DNA from: Bacteroides reticulotermitis JCM 10512
GTDB lineage: Bacteria; Bacteroidota; Bacteroidia; Bacteroidales; Bacteroidaceae
NCBI RefSeq assembly: GCF_000517545.1
Contig: NZ_BAIV01000030.1
Span: 1 to 64,000 of the forward strand
Reading direction: 5' to 3'
Length of the DNA stretch: 64,000 nt
Shown: in pieces, positions 8,844 to 19,640 of the stretch
Layout: each line of letters begins with the position of its first letter
Numbering within the stretch: position 1 is the stretch's first letter
Notes under the pieces: generated by a model
The model's database searches: none
What the model was told of the DNA's origin: nothing
Seen by the model: only the letters and a program-made list of their open reading frames with translations
Position numbers and translations under genes: made by a program

Positions 8844-11676
8844 ATGGAGTATAATTTCAAGGAGATTGAAAAGAAGTGGCATCAGCGGTGGGAGGACAAT
8901 AAAACCTACCAAGTGACGGAAGACGAATCGAAGCAGAAATTCTATGTACTAAACATGTTCCCTTATCCATCGGGAGCCGGCCTACATGTAGGACACCCGC
9001 TAGGATACATTGCTTCGGATATTTACGCCCGTTACAAACGACTGCAGGGCTTCAATGTTCTCAATCCCATGGGATATGATGCCTACGGACTCCCGGCTGA
9101 ACAATATGCTATACAAACGGGACAGCATCCTGCCATTACTACCGAAGCAAATATAAACCGCTATCGCGAACAACTTGATAAGATTGGTTTCTCGTTCGAC
9201 TGGAGCAGAGAGATCAAAACCTGTGAACCGGATTATTACCACTGGACACAATGGGCTTTCCAAAAGATGTTCAATAGTTATTATTGTAACGACGAAAAAC
9301 AGGCACGCCCCATTGAAGAATTGATTCAAGCTTTCGGTATCTACGGAAGTGAAGGATGAATGTTGCCTGCAACGAAGATCTCAACTTTACGGCTGCTGAG
9401 TGGAAAGCCATGAGTGAGAAAGAACAGCAAGAGATCCTGATGAACTACCGCATCGCCTACACGGGTGAAATGATGGTTAACTGGTGTCAGGAGCTGGGAA
9501 CAGTATTGGCGAACGACGAAGTAGTGGATGGCGTGAGCGAACGCGGTGGTTATCCGGTAGTTCAAAAGAAGATGCGCCAATGGTGCTTACGTGTTTCGGC
9601 TTATGCCCAACGTTTGCTCGACGGACTGGATCTAATTGACTGGACGGAATCATTGAAAGAGACGCAGAAGAACTGGATCGGACGCAGCGAAGGTGCAGAG
9701 ATCAAGTTCAAAGTGAAAGATAGCGAATTGGAATTCACCATCTTTACCACCCGCGCAGATACCATGTTCGGAGTGACTTTCATGGTGCTGGCTCCCGAAA
9801 GCGAGCTGGTTGAAAAAGTAACTATTGACGAACATAAAGCGGAAGTAGACGCTTACCGCAACCGCACAAGTAAACGTACGGAACGCGAACGTATCTCTGA
9901 CCGTAGCATTACCGGTGTGTTTAGTGGTTCTTATGCCATCAATCCATTCACAGGAGAAGCCGTACCAATCTGGATCAGCGATTATGTATTGGCCGGATAC
10001 GGAACAGGAGCCATCATGGCGGTTCCCGGACATGATAGCCGCGACCATGCCTTTGCTAAACATTTCGGATTGGAAATTCGCCCGTTGGTAGAAGGTTGTG
10101 ACGTGAGCGAAGAGAGCTTCGATGCCAAAGAGGGTATCGTATGTAACTCTCCCCGTGAAGGAGTAACTCCTTATTGTGATCTTTCGCTGAACGGACTGAC
10201 CGTCAAAGAAGCGATTGAAGCAACCAAGAAATACGTCAAAGACAATAATTTGGGACGCGTAAAGGTGAATTTCCGCTTGCGCGACGCTACTTTCTCCCGT
10301 CAACGCTATTGGGGAGAACCGTTCCCGGTTTATTACAAAGACGAGATGCCGTATATGATCGACGAAAGTTGTCTGCCACTCGAACTGCCCGACGTAGTTA
10401 AGTTCTTACCTACCGAAACCGGTGCACCTCCGTTGGGACATGCTAAGAAGTGGGCATGGGACACAGTCAATAAATGTGTGGTTGATAACGATAAGATAGA
10501 TAATAGCACCATTTTCCCCTTGGAACTGAATACGATGCCGGGATTTGCCGGTTCGTCAGCATACTATCTGCGCTACATGGATCCCAAGAATCCAACAGCA
10601 TTGGTCGATCCGAAAATAGTTGAATACTGGAAGAATGTGGATCTCTACATCGGCGGAACGGAGCATGCTACCGGCCATCTGGTATATTCTCGTTTCTGGA
10701 ATAAATTCCTGCGAGACATGGGAGTTTCCATCACTGAAGAACCGTTCCAAAAGTTAGTTAACCAAGGAATGATTCAGGTAGAAGCAACTTTGTATATCGC
10801 ATTAAAGATACCAATACATTTGTATCGCTGAACCTGAAAGATAAGTATGATGTAACACCGCTTCACGTCGATGTGAACATCGTCTCCAACGACATACTGA
10901 ATCTGGAAGCATTCAAAGCTTGGCGCCCGGAGTTTAACACAGCCGAATTCATCCTGGAAGACGGTAAATATATCTGCGGATGGGCAGTTGAGAAGATGAG
11001 TAAATCGATGTTCAACGTGGTAAATCCGGATATGATTGTCGAAAAATACGGAGCCGATACACTTCGCATGTACGAAATGTTCCTAGGTCCGTTGGAACAG
11101 GCTAAACCGTGGGATACGAATGGTATAGACGGTGTACACCGTTTCATTCGCAAATTCTGGTCGCTCTTCTGCAGTCGTACAGGCGAATACCTGGTAAATG
11201 ACGAACCGGCAACGAAAGAAGAACTCAAAGCGCTTCATAAACTAATTAAGAAGGTAACAGGTGATATCGAAGTATTCTCTTACAATACTTCGGTCAGTGC
11301 TTTTATGATCTGTGTCAACGAATTGTTCAGCCTGAAATGTTCCAAAAAGGAGGTGTTGGAACAGCTGGTGATTGTACTTGCACCTTTTGCTCCTCACGTA
11401 TCGGAAGAATTATGGGAGACGTTGGGACATACCACCACGGTATGTGATGCCCAATGGCCGGTTTGCAACGAAGAATATCTGAAAGAAGATACCATCAACT
11501 ATACCGTCTCTTTCAACGGAAAGGCGCGCTTCAACATGGAGTTTGCTGCGGATGCTGCTTCAGATACAATTCAAGCTGCTGTTTTAGCGGACGAACGCTC
11601 GCAAAAATGGACCGAGGGTAAAACACCGAAAAAGGTAATCGTTGTTCCGAAGAAGATTGTAAACGTTGTCGTTTAA
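8844..11676 (+). CDS. leuS: Leucyl-tRNA synthetase (frameshifted twice in this sequence)
   Basis: Essential class I aminoacyl-tRNA synthetase charging tRNA-Leu, about 944 residues when repaired. The HIGH motif appears as HVGH near residue 47, the CP1 editing domain contains TIFTTRADTMFG, and EKMSKSMFN carries the KMSKS loop. Frame breaks occur at 9356 and 10777-10778. Restoring one A (GGAATGAA for GGATGAA) and one G (CAGGGTAGA for CAGGTAGA) recovers the conserved sequence (EGMNVA and MIQGRSNFVYR) with no other change. An essential gene cannot be broken twice, so these are almost certainly sequence errors. It leads an operon with yitT and rdgB. Confidence 0.95.
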
Positions 11677-11693
11677 ATTAATTCAATATATAC

Positions 11694-12611
11694 ATGTATA
11701 ATCTATCAAAAACGGAAATAATGAGAGAGGTAAAAGATTACCTCTATATCACTCTCGGATTGATAAGTTACTCGTTAGGATGGGCGGTATTCTTACTGCC
11801 CTACCAAATTACCACAGGAGGAACAACCGGTATCGGAGCCATTATTTACTACTCAACCGGATTTCCAATCCAATGGTCATACTTCATTATCAATGCTGTT
11901 TTGATGACCTTTGCCATTCGAATATTGGGACCCAAGTTCAGTATTAAGACGACGTACGCCATCTTTACATTAACCCTCTTGCTCTGGCTATTCCAATTGC
12001 TGGTAAACAACTACTTAAAGGTACCGGATATGTCACCGGACGGTAAGCCTCTCTTGCTGGGTGCCGGACAAGACTTTATGGCTTGTATCATTGGTGCCGC
12101 CATGTGTGGTATAGGGTTGGGTATTACCTTCAATTACAACGGAAGTACCGGCGGGACGGATATCATTGCTGCTATTGTCAACAAATACAGAGATGTGACG
12201 TTGGGCAGAATGATTATGATCTGTGACTTATTCATCATCAGTTCTTGCTATTTCGTTTTTCAGGATTGGCGTCGCGTAATCTTCGGTTTTGTTACGTTGT
12301 TCATTATTGGAGTTGTCCTCGACTGGATTGTTAACAGTGCACGTCAATCGGTTCAGTTCCTTATTTTCTCGCAGAAATATGATGAAATAGCCGACAGCAT
12401 TATCAAGGAGACACACCGGGGAGTTACGGTACTCAATGGCACGGGATGGTACAGCAAGACTGATGCGAAAGTACTGGTCGTACTTGCCAAGAAACGTCAG
12501 TCACTCGATATCTTCCGACTGGTGAAAAGTATTGATCCGAATGCCTTTATTTCACAGAGTTCCGTAATCGGGGTATTTGGTGAAGGATTCGATAAACTAA
12601 AGGTTAAGTAA
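11694..12611 (+). CDS. YitT-family membrane protein with C-terminal DUF2179
   Basis: 305-residue inner-membrane protein with five or six hydrophobic segments in residues 20-215 (including GWAVFLLPYQITTGGTTG, typical of YitT) and a C-terminal cytosolic DUF2179 domain (about 225-300, with RGVTVLNGTGWYSK). Function in Bacteroidales is unknown. A second ATG at 11721 (MREVKDYLY) is an equally good start. The gene begins 17 nt after leuS, so it is almost certainly co-transcribed. Confidence 0.88.
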   Translation: MYNLSKTEIMREVKDYLYITLGLISYSLGWAVFLLPYQITTGGTTGIGAIIYYSTGFPIQWSYFIINAVLMTFAIRILGPKFSIKTTYAIFTLTLLLWLFQLLVNNYLKVPDMSPDGKPLLLGAGQDFMACIIGAAMCGIGLGITFNYNGSTGGTDIIAAIVNKYRDVTLGRMIMICDLFIISSCYFVFQDWRRVIFGFVTLFIIGVVLDWIVNSARQSVQFLIFSQKYDEIADSIIKETHRGVTVLNGTGWYSKTDAKVLVVLAKKRQSLDIFRLVKSIDPNAFISQSSVIGVFGEGFDKLKVK

Positions 12612-12659
12612 ACCCTTCGGCAATCAATCGTTTATCCTTTTAAAAAACAGAAAAAGACA

Positions 12660-13244
12660 ATGAAACGTAAACTTGTATTCGCCACAAATAACGCCCATAA
12701 ACTGGAAGAGGTAACTGCTATTCTGAAAGATAAAGTAGAACTCCTCAGCCTGAATGACATCGGCTGTCATACGGATATTCCCGAAACAGCTGATACGCTG
12801 GAAGGAAATGCCTGGCTAAAATCATCTTTTGTCTCCAAAAACTATGGCTTGGATTGCTTCGGCGATGATACCGGCCTGGAAGTAGAAGCACTCGGTGGTG
12901 CACCGGGAGTTTATTCCGCCCGCTATGCCGGAGGTGAAGGCCACGATTCGCTAGCCAATATGCATAAGCTACTCCAAGATTTGGAAGGTAAGGAGAACCG
13001 AAAGGCACAGTTCCGCACGGCTATTTCATTGATTCTCGACGGAAAGGAGTATCTCTTCGAAGGAGTAGTAAAAGGAGAAATCATTTTGGAGAAACGTGGT
13101 GATTCCGGCTTCGGTTACGATCCGGTATTTATGCCCGAAGGGTACAACCAAACATTTGCCGAATTGGGAAATGACGTAAAGAATCAAATCAGCCACCGGG
13201 CATTAGCTGTAGAAAAGCTTTGTGAGTTTTTACACTCACGCTGA
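12660..13244 (+). CDS. rdgB: XTP/dITP diphosphatase (Ham1/RdgB family)
   Basis: 194-residue house-cleaning nucleotide hydrolase that removes deaminated purine triphosphates (XTP, dITP, ITP) from the pool. Family motifs are clear: FATNNAHKLEEV at residue 6, DDTGLEVEALGGAPGVYSAR near 68 and GFGYDPVF near 150, with the SHRA motif close to the C-terminus. Length is normal. It is the last gene of the leuS operon and is followed by a bidirectional terminator. Confidence 0.95.
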   Translation: MKRKLVFATNNAHKLEEVTAILKDKVELLSLNDIGCHTDIPETADTLEGNAWLKSSFVSKNYGLDCFGDDTGLEVEALGGAPGVYSARYAGGEGHDSLANMHKLLQDLEGKENRKAQFRTAISLILDGKEYLFEGVVKGEIILEKRGDSGFGYDPVFMPEGYNQTFAELGNDVKNQISHRALAVEKLCEFLHSR

Positions 13245-13282
13245 TAACATCAGCGGCGAATACGCTAAGGTAGGAAATTATA

Positions 13283-13339
13283 ATCCCCTCACGAATCCTT
13301 TTTCCATGTATGAACAAGGATCGCGTAAGGGGATTTTTC
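13283..13339. terminator. Bidirectional terminator between rdgB and the thioredoxin-like gene
   Basis: A long imperfect hairpin with outer arms AATCCCCT and AGGGGATT, extended by ACG/CGT and ATCCTT/AAGGAT, with a T-run on its 3' side. It lies between two convergent genes. Confidence 0.85.
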
Positions 13340-13360
13340 TATAAAGAAAGAGAGAGAGAA

Positions 13361-14551
13361 TTATGATTTAGCCCATTCCTTCAGTAACTCATTATACCTT
13401 ACTTCATAATATGCTGCTTTGGAATAAAGCTTCGCTCCTTTATAAATATAAAGAGGATAGGCAGACTTAGCAGCCGGATTGCTCTTTTCTTCTTGATCCA
13501 GAACTTTCAAACGGTTTTGGATCAAAGATACGAGTTCCTTGTCTCTCGGCATATTCTCAGTCAGATCTGTACAGAAGTCAATTGCATCGCTATCACTCAT
13601 TTTCGGCTGCTTCAAATAAAGTTTAGCCAAACGGGCTGCCTCTTTCCAGTTCTTTTGAATCTTGGCGGAAATAAGGGTATAGTTCAATCGGATTGCTTCC
13701 ACATAGCGAACTTTATATTGCTTCATGAAACCGATATATTCATTCAAGCGATTCATGTCATAGCTGGTTATTGTCTTACCATCCGCTTGATAAAATAGCT
13801 GCGGATACTCACTCCATACCTGCCAAAACTTATCGTCTGCTGTTGCTCCATACTTTTCAACCAAGAGTTTTTCACCTCCGTACATTCTCTGAAAAATAGA
13901 ATCCATAGGCGAGTCCATATAATCACAGAATACCTGAAAAGCTGTACTATCGTTGGCAAGCATAGCGGGAGTTTTATCTGCTAAATAGGCCGCAGTTATC
14001 CGTTTCACTTCCCCACGCATAATATTTTGGTTGAGCAGAGACAGGTAGGCAACAATAAATGCCGCCGAGCGATCTCCATTTGCATAGCGTTTTTTAGAAT
14101 TCACCAACTCACTATTGGTTATTCCTTTTTCCACCTCTTGCACAAAGGATTCTGCGGGTTTGTATCCCACCATCCGGTGCACCAACTCTCCGTTTGCATC
14201 CAAGAACAGGAAAGTAGGGAAAGCACTTACATCATATCGTTTCAGCAATTCTGGACCTTCTCCTTTCTCCATATCGATCTTGACGGAGACAAACTTCGGA
14301 TTGAAATAATCGCCCATTTCCTTCTTGGGAAATTCCTTAGCAGCCATCTGTTTGCACGGTCCGCACCAAGAAGTATAGCAATCTACAAAAACTAACTTAC
14401 TCTCTGCCCCGGCTTTTTGAAGCACTTCGGCCAATGACTTATTAGCCTCGAAACAAATGCCCTCATTGGGCTGTTGGGCAGCCAGTGGACAAGCTGCCAA
14501 CAACCAAACGATGAGAGGTACAAAATGGATAAACGCCTTTTTTATACGCAT
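13361..14551 (-). CDS. Secreted thioredoxin-like protein, second of a tandem pair
   Basis: About 396 residues with a signal peptide (RIKKAFIHF then VPLIVWLLAACPLAAQ), so it acts in the periplasm. A thioredoxin domain at about residues 30-140 has the redox motif CYTSWCGPCKQM and the cis-Pro region SAFPTFLF; the rest is helical with no family I can name. Starts at 14569 or 14599 are possible, but 14551 gives the cleanest signal peptide. It is the last gene of the ECF-SusCD locus, adjacent to a paralogue (14556-15659), and ends at a bidirectional terminator. Confidence 0.82.
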   Translation of the reverse strand: MRIKKAFIHFVPLIVWLLAACPLAAQQPNEGICFEANKSLAEVLQKAGAESKLVFVDCYTSWCGPCKQMAAKEFPKKEMGDYFNPKFVSVKIDMEKGEGPELLKRYDVSAFPTFLFLDANGELVHRMVGYKPAESFVQEVEKGITNSELVNSKKRYANGDRSAAFIVAYLSLLNQNIMRGEVKRITAAYLADKTPAMLANDSTAFQVFCDYMDSPMDSIFQRMYGGEKLLVEKYGATADDKFWQVWSEYPQLFYQADGKTITSYDMNRLNEYIGFMKQYKVRYVEAIRLNYTLISAKIQKNWKEAARLAKLYLKQPKMSDSDAIDFCTDLTENMPRDKELVSLIQNRLKVLDQEEKSNPAAKSAYPLYIYKGAKLYSKAAYYEVRYNELLKEWAKS

Positions 14552-14555
14552 AAAA

Positions 14556-15659
14556 TCAATGTTTGCCATTTTCAAGTTGATAAACCTGTTGAGCTGCATA
14601 GAAGAGAGCCGAAGCTTCCATATCCTTCAACTGACCGCGTAGGAATTGAGACGCCCGTTTCAAAACAGCCTCATCTTCTGTTTTGATAAGTCCGGAGAAA
14701 TTGACTACCAGACAAGTCTGCTGATCTTGATCCAGATTCTTAAACTCAGTTTCGCACAATGTCAGAAAGTCGGCCGGAGTTCCTTGTCCCTGAGATTCGA
14801 TAAAGCGGAGAGCCTGTGTATATTGATTCTCCTTGTTTAGTCCCAAGTCCGTAATTCCCTTTTTGATCTCTTTGTATTCAACATCATTGTATTCCGAACG
14901 TGCCATCATATAACCCTGAATTTGGGTTTTATACAACAATGCAATTCGATCGGCTATTTGATTTTTGATTGTCGGATCAAACGCTGTACGATGGGCAATC
15001 ATATACTTTGCGATCTCATCCAGAGGAGATTCGGTATAAGTAGTATAGATAAATAAGTTTTCAGGAGCAAGCTTCTGTGGATCTTTCAATCCCTTGAAGT
15101 AATCCTGAACTAGTTGGAAAGCTTCCTGCTTTTTGGACTCATCCGGTCTTCTACCGGCATACACTTCTTCCAACTTCATCCCTGCGTAAGCGGAAATCAA
15201 ATCAGCTGTACGCTCTCCACCATCATAACGTGCTTTCAATCGTTCCGGTGTTTTTTCCGGATCAATCTGACGAGCGATGCTTGCTATGAAGTTTTCAGGA
15301 CTCGAATCTCCGCCCACTTTGGTCATGATAATCTTTTCGTTGGCATCGATAACGATAAAGGTAGGATAGGCAGCCACTTTATACTTCTTGGCCAACTCCT
15401 GTCCCTCTTTTTCGGCATTCAACTTGATGTTAACAAACTTCTTATTCATAAAATCGGCGACTTCTTTTTTGGGAAACACATCACGCATCATCATCTTGCA
15501 CGGCCCACACCAATCGGTATAGAAATCCATAAATACCAGTTTCTGTTCCGTTTTCGCAGCCTTTAATGCTTCCTCATAAGAGATGTGGCGAAAGTCGGTT
15601 TGCGCAAATACAGGCAGCGACATAAGAGCTACCATAGCGATGATTAAAATCTTTTTCAT
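14556..15659 (-). CDS. Secreted thioredoxin-like protein, first of a tandem pair
   Basis: 367 residues with a signal peptide (KKILIIAMVALMSLPVFAQ). The thioredoxin domain (residues about 22-130) carries FYTDWCGPCKMM and the cis-Pro segment AAYPTFIVID. The C-terminal 220 residues are helical and resemble those of the next gene, so the two probably arose by duplication. The family is a DsbD-gamma/thioredoxin-fold group that reduces or isomerises disulfides outside the cytoplasm. Its place behind SusCD and two lipoproteins suggests it processes the imported substrate or the surface complex; that part is inference. Confidence 0.85.
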   Translation of the reverse strand: MKKILIIAMVALMSLPVFAQTDFRHISYEEALKAAKTEQKLVFMDFYTDWCGPCKMMMRDVFPKKEVADFMNKKFVNIKLNAEKEGQELAKKYKVAAYPTFIVIDANEKIIMTKVGGDSSPENFIASIARQIDPEKTPERLKARYDGGERTADLISAYAGMKLEEVYAGRRPDESKKQEAFQLVQDYFKGLKDPQKLAPENLFIYTTYTESPLDEIAKYMIAHRTAFDPTIKNQIADRIALLYKTQIQGYMMARSEYNDVEYKEIKKGITDLGLNKENQYTQALRFIESQGQGTPADFLTLCETEFKNLDQDQQTCLVVNFSGLIKTEDEAVLKRASQFLRGQLKDMEASALFYAAQQVYQLENGKH

Positions 15660-15690
15660 TGTTGAATTTTAATTTATTAAATAATATCGG

Positions 15691-17237
15691 TTAATATGGG
15701 TAATCAGGTCCCATACCATACAGTGAAGCATAAATCGTGAACGCATAATAGTTCGGCGAAAAGCTCCAGGTTGGAGTTTGAGATACATACCGCACATTGT
15801 TTACCTTTCCTGTTCCTTTAATTGTATGTACAGGTGCTCCGTAAGGTTGTCCGCCCTTGATTTCGTACATATACAAAGCATACTCATTTCCATTTTGGGT
15901 TCCTATCACTATATAGTCGAATTCCTTGCTAAAAAAGACATCGGATAAATAGGTTATTTTTTCACCGGTCGGCAAACCGGTAACAACCAAGGCAGCCGAT
16001 TCGCTTCCGTTTTCGTCCAGACTATAGCTATATAGCTGATTGTTATGAACGGCATAGATACAATACGCAGATAGCGCATTGCCAGCCACCACGTCGGCCT
16101 GAGCAAGATGTGAACCGGAATTAAGCGGACGAAGGCTGATTATTTCGTGTTTCTTATTCAAAACAACCAGATAGCGTTGCTTATTGGTATCTTCAAGTAG
16201 ATACCACATTGTGTTTTCTCCGGCCAGGTGATTCCATCCGGTAGTCACAGCGTGCAGATTATCCCAGGGCACTTGTCCGTTCAGATAGTTAATTGTAACG
16301 ACATTGGAACCATTGGTATACATCAGTCGATGTTTCTGCTCATTCCAATAAAGGAAACCGTTACCATCACACGCCTGCACAAATTGACTACTACCCTCAT
16401 CCATGGGATAGCCCAGTTTTCCGGTTACAAATTCTCCGCCGAAGACTTCCGTATCTCCCGTACGTACGCCCTTTGATGAAAAATAGAAATTATACATGGC
16501 CGTAGTCGCTGTATAGGGAACTTCATCAGCAGGCATCTCTTCGTACAAAAGGCTGGAACGATCGAATATCTTCAAAAATCATTGGTCCGAAAAATAGAAA
16601 ACTCATGTTGCCCACTGGTAATAAACAGGCCCGTGGCATAAGCGCTTTTAGCAGTCTCCGGATCAATATAGGCCTGACCATAAACCACACTCATAAAGCG
16701 AGGAGCACCTGTCATCGGTTCTCCCTGCGTAGAAGCTAGAATATCGGATATATGTGTTTGATCGGCAGCGTTGTAAAGATCGAGTTCCGTATCTCCTTCC
16801 GCCGTTTCTTTCAGAATATAGAATCCCTGAGAAAAGAGGGTCGACACCTTCAAGCTCACTTCGGAGGTTACCGCATATCCGGTAGCAGGTTCGGTCGCTT
16901 CAAAAACCAAGGTATAATCTCCGGCCTTCAGATCGACCTTGTAAGTCAGCGTTTTCTTGTCACTAATCGGATGTGTGCGATAACCATCCTGTGTTTCTTT
17001 GGAGAACTCGCCGCCGTAAATATACCATGCATACGTCAATTGATTGTCGGCATATCCGTTAACAGTAGGAGTGATATCCAAAACGGTGCTGTAGGCAATG
17101 GCATTTACAGCATCCATCTTCTCAATCACAATATCTCCGATCCATTTATCATCGGAAGCTAAGCGACTGTCGTCGTTATAACAGCCGGTCAGACTCAGGA
17201 CACAACTGATGAAAAGTAAAAACTTATATTTCTTCAT
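15691..17237 (-). CDS. PKD-like family lipoprotein (frameshifted once)
   Basis: About 515 residues when repaired. The signal ends VLSLTGC, a lipobox, so it is an anchored lipoprotein, perhaps surface-exposed. The N-terminal part contains PKD-like beta-sandwich features (TLTYKVDLKAGDYTLVFEATEPATG); the C-terminal part looks like repeated beta-strands of a propeller-like fold. The frame breaks at 16574-16578, where one T restored on the coding strand (six T for five) gives NDFLKIFD and joins both halves. Such proteins occur beside SusCD pairs with DUF4843 and probably bind the substrate. Confidence 0.75.
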
Positions 17238-17261
17238 TTGATAATCGTATTTGATGATTAA

Positions 17262-18106
17262 TTAGGGGATTCGGGTAAAATCCACGGGACTGCCATCCGA
17301 TTCTCTATAGACATCTCCAATGGTGGGATCAGCAAGTCGTTCGGCATTCTCTTTCGACAGCTTATCAGCAAACCAGCCAGCCAAATAATCCATATAGTTT
17401 CCGTCTTTGGGTACCCAATATAAAGTGCCGCTATAATTCGCCTGATAGAAAAGCGTATTGATATAGGTATTATCCCAGGTCTCACCGGTCCAAGAAATCA
17501 TCAACTCATGTTTCTTCGAGCCGTATGCACCTAAATAATAATCCAATTCACAATCGGTCCACATACTTGGCTTCGATAGGCGGTCGGATATAATGATGGT
17601 GTATTCCGCAAATTGAGGATAACCGAGCTTGAAGTTTTCGTTTTCCTTGAAAGTGAACTTTAAGCTGACATCTCCATCCGTAGCAAGGAAGGATCTCTTT
17701 TTACAACGATCGGAATTTCAACCTCCGGGCGATTGGCCGGAAGAAAGTAGTAACGGGATTTCAACTCAGGATCGTCGAAGCTGACATAATGCTTCCCCGC
17801 CACAGCATCCTGTTTACCGGTCGACAGTTGTTGCAACTCAATCGTTCGATTCGTATCGGAAAGATAACCCATGCTGGTTACTTTTACCCAAACCGTATCG
17901 ATCATCACGCCTTCACCCGAGTTGAGAACAAATGAATGGGAGCGGATGCGCATCTCTTCTGTTACTTCATCTGTGGTAAGATTGGCTGTTCCGTATTTAA
18001 AATTCAATTGGCAGACGGTCGATTCATAAACAGGTAGCTCTTTCTCACAGGCTACCAATCCGGTGAGCAGTACCAAACTGATAAGTATATTTTGGACGTA
18101 TTTCAT
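17262..18106 (-). CDS. DUF4843 lipoprotein (frameshifted once)
   Basis: About 281 residues when repaired, with a lipobox after LVLLTGLVAC. The beta-rich body with the conserved AGKHYVSFDDPE segment matches the DUF4843 family, which occurs immediately after SusD in many Bacteroidetes loci and is thought to be a surface accessory protein. The frame breaks at 17678-17679; restoring one G on the coding strand yields LLRDGDVSLKFTFKENENFK and a continuous product. A start at 18115, overlapping the SusD stop codon, is also possible. Confidence 0.72.
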
Positions 18107-18111
18107 AACAA

Positions 18112-19621
18112 TCATTGATTAAGATTAGTAGGATTAAACTCAGTCTCCGGTAAGGGAAGTATATAATCTTTTTCAGCCATAGGTGCCGCACCCCAAAGCA
18201 TATTCAACGTCTGGGTACGCTTGTAGGCATAGAACATTTGTCCTTCGGCAAAGAACTCGCGACGATACTCGCTCGGTAGTTTCTCTTTGACAGCATCTAA
18301 AGACAGAAAAGCATCATCGGTCAGTACCACATCCCGGTCGAGCATATACGTTTTGTACAATTGGTTGGCTTCTGTCAGGCTACTTGTCGTTTCAATTGCA
18401 ATAAGGTAGACCTCTGACATGCGCAACATCGGGATAATCTGGTGATACAGCATCTGGTTCTCGACATCGTCGGCATAATAATACTTTAAGATCGCAGCAC
18501 AGATTTCGCTGTATTGACTCCTTACGTTTTTATTCCAAACATACCGGTACCGATTGTGCGAATCGGTTGCCTCTCCTTCAAACATTTTATCCAATCGTTC
18601 TTTGGTGGTGTACAAATAGTTTAAATTGACCTGCACATCGGCTCCTCCCACTAAATCTTTGGCTACTGTTTTCACATTATATTTACTCAAGTACCACAGG
18701 CATTCATTGGGACAAGCCTTATATCCTTTGTTTACAATATCGGCATGACCGCTTAGTGTCATCACCGGACTACCATCCGCTCCGGTTCCGTCAATAATCT
18801 CCATAGCCAGGTGATAGGCTTTCTCTTTTTCGCCCAGATACAGAGACATACGCGCCTGAAGTGCTTTTACCGCCCAATAATTCAGTCGGGATTGCCGATA
18901 ATAGAAGTAATCATCATCGAGTATTTTTCTCGTAGGAGTGTTAAGCGCACTGAAGGTATAACTAAACACCGGATCATTATCTTTCAGTAACGACTCGGCA
19001 TTGGTCAAATCGGATTCCAGCTTTTTCACATAGGCAGCCAAACTATAATAAGCCGGCATCTCATCGAAAGAAGTTGTTTCCGAATAAGGTAACTCTACAT
19101 GAATGGTTGCTCCTTGCGGCAGTTCACCAAACAACCGGAGAATATCCAACTGACAACAAGCACGAATGGCATAGGCTTCGCCCACAATAACCGAACGGGT
19201 AGACTCATTGGGAAAAACCGATTTGTTTTCATTGCCATGCTTGATTATTAAATTCGCCTGTACAATGGCATTGAACAATCCGGCATACATTAATTTTATA
19301 GCACTTTTGGCGTAATCATTCTTATAATCGTGCGCCATCAGGTAATAATCAGCCAATCGTTCCTCCGAAGTCGGCAGCAAAGTGAAATACCAGAAAGAGG
19401 ATAAAGATTCGATGTGACTCATCGTTAATGCTTTTCCATATACATCTTGACCAGCCAAACTCATGTAACATCCCGTCAGCATTCTGAAAACCTTTGTATG
19501 TAGCAAACTGTTGATCTTCCCGTTGTTCTGTTTCAGGACGTACGTCAAGCCAGTCATTGCATGAAGAAAGCCCGAACGCCAACAAAACACTCATCCATAT
19601 ATAGATTCTTTTTCTATGCAT
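18112..19621 (-). CDS. SusD/RagB-family nutrient-binding lipoprotein (frameshifted once)
   Basis: About 503 residues when repaired. The lipobox (AFGLSSC) is followed by NDWLDV, the usual SusD opening. Two helical TPR-like blocks and the C-terminal region RRE-FFAEGQMFYAYKR and YILPLPETEFNPTN are diagnostic. It forms the lid on the SusC channel in the outer membrane. The frame breaks at 19477-19479: the expected QNALTGCYM needs two more bases (GCTCTG for GCTG), a dinucleotide loss rather than the single-base loss seen elsewhere in the window. Confidence 0.85.
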
Positions 19622-19640
19622 AGCTTTATAATTTTAAAGA

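Noticed and set aside
9650..10303. 217-residue frame antisense to leuS
   Set aside because: Lies wholly opposite conserved LeuRS sequence and has no family-like features.
8844..11676. Programmed ribosomal frameshifting in leuS and other split genes
   Set aside because: The breaks have no common slippery heptamer or following structure, occur in unrelated genes, and are all explained by homopolymer length errors.
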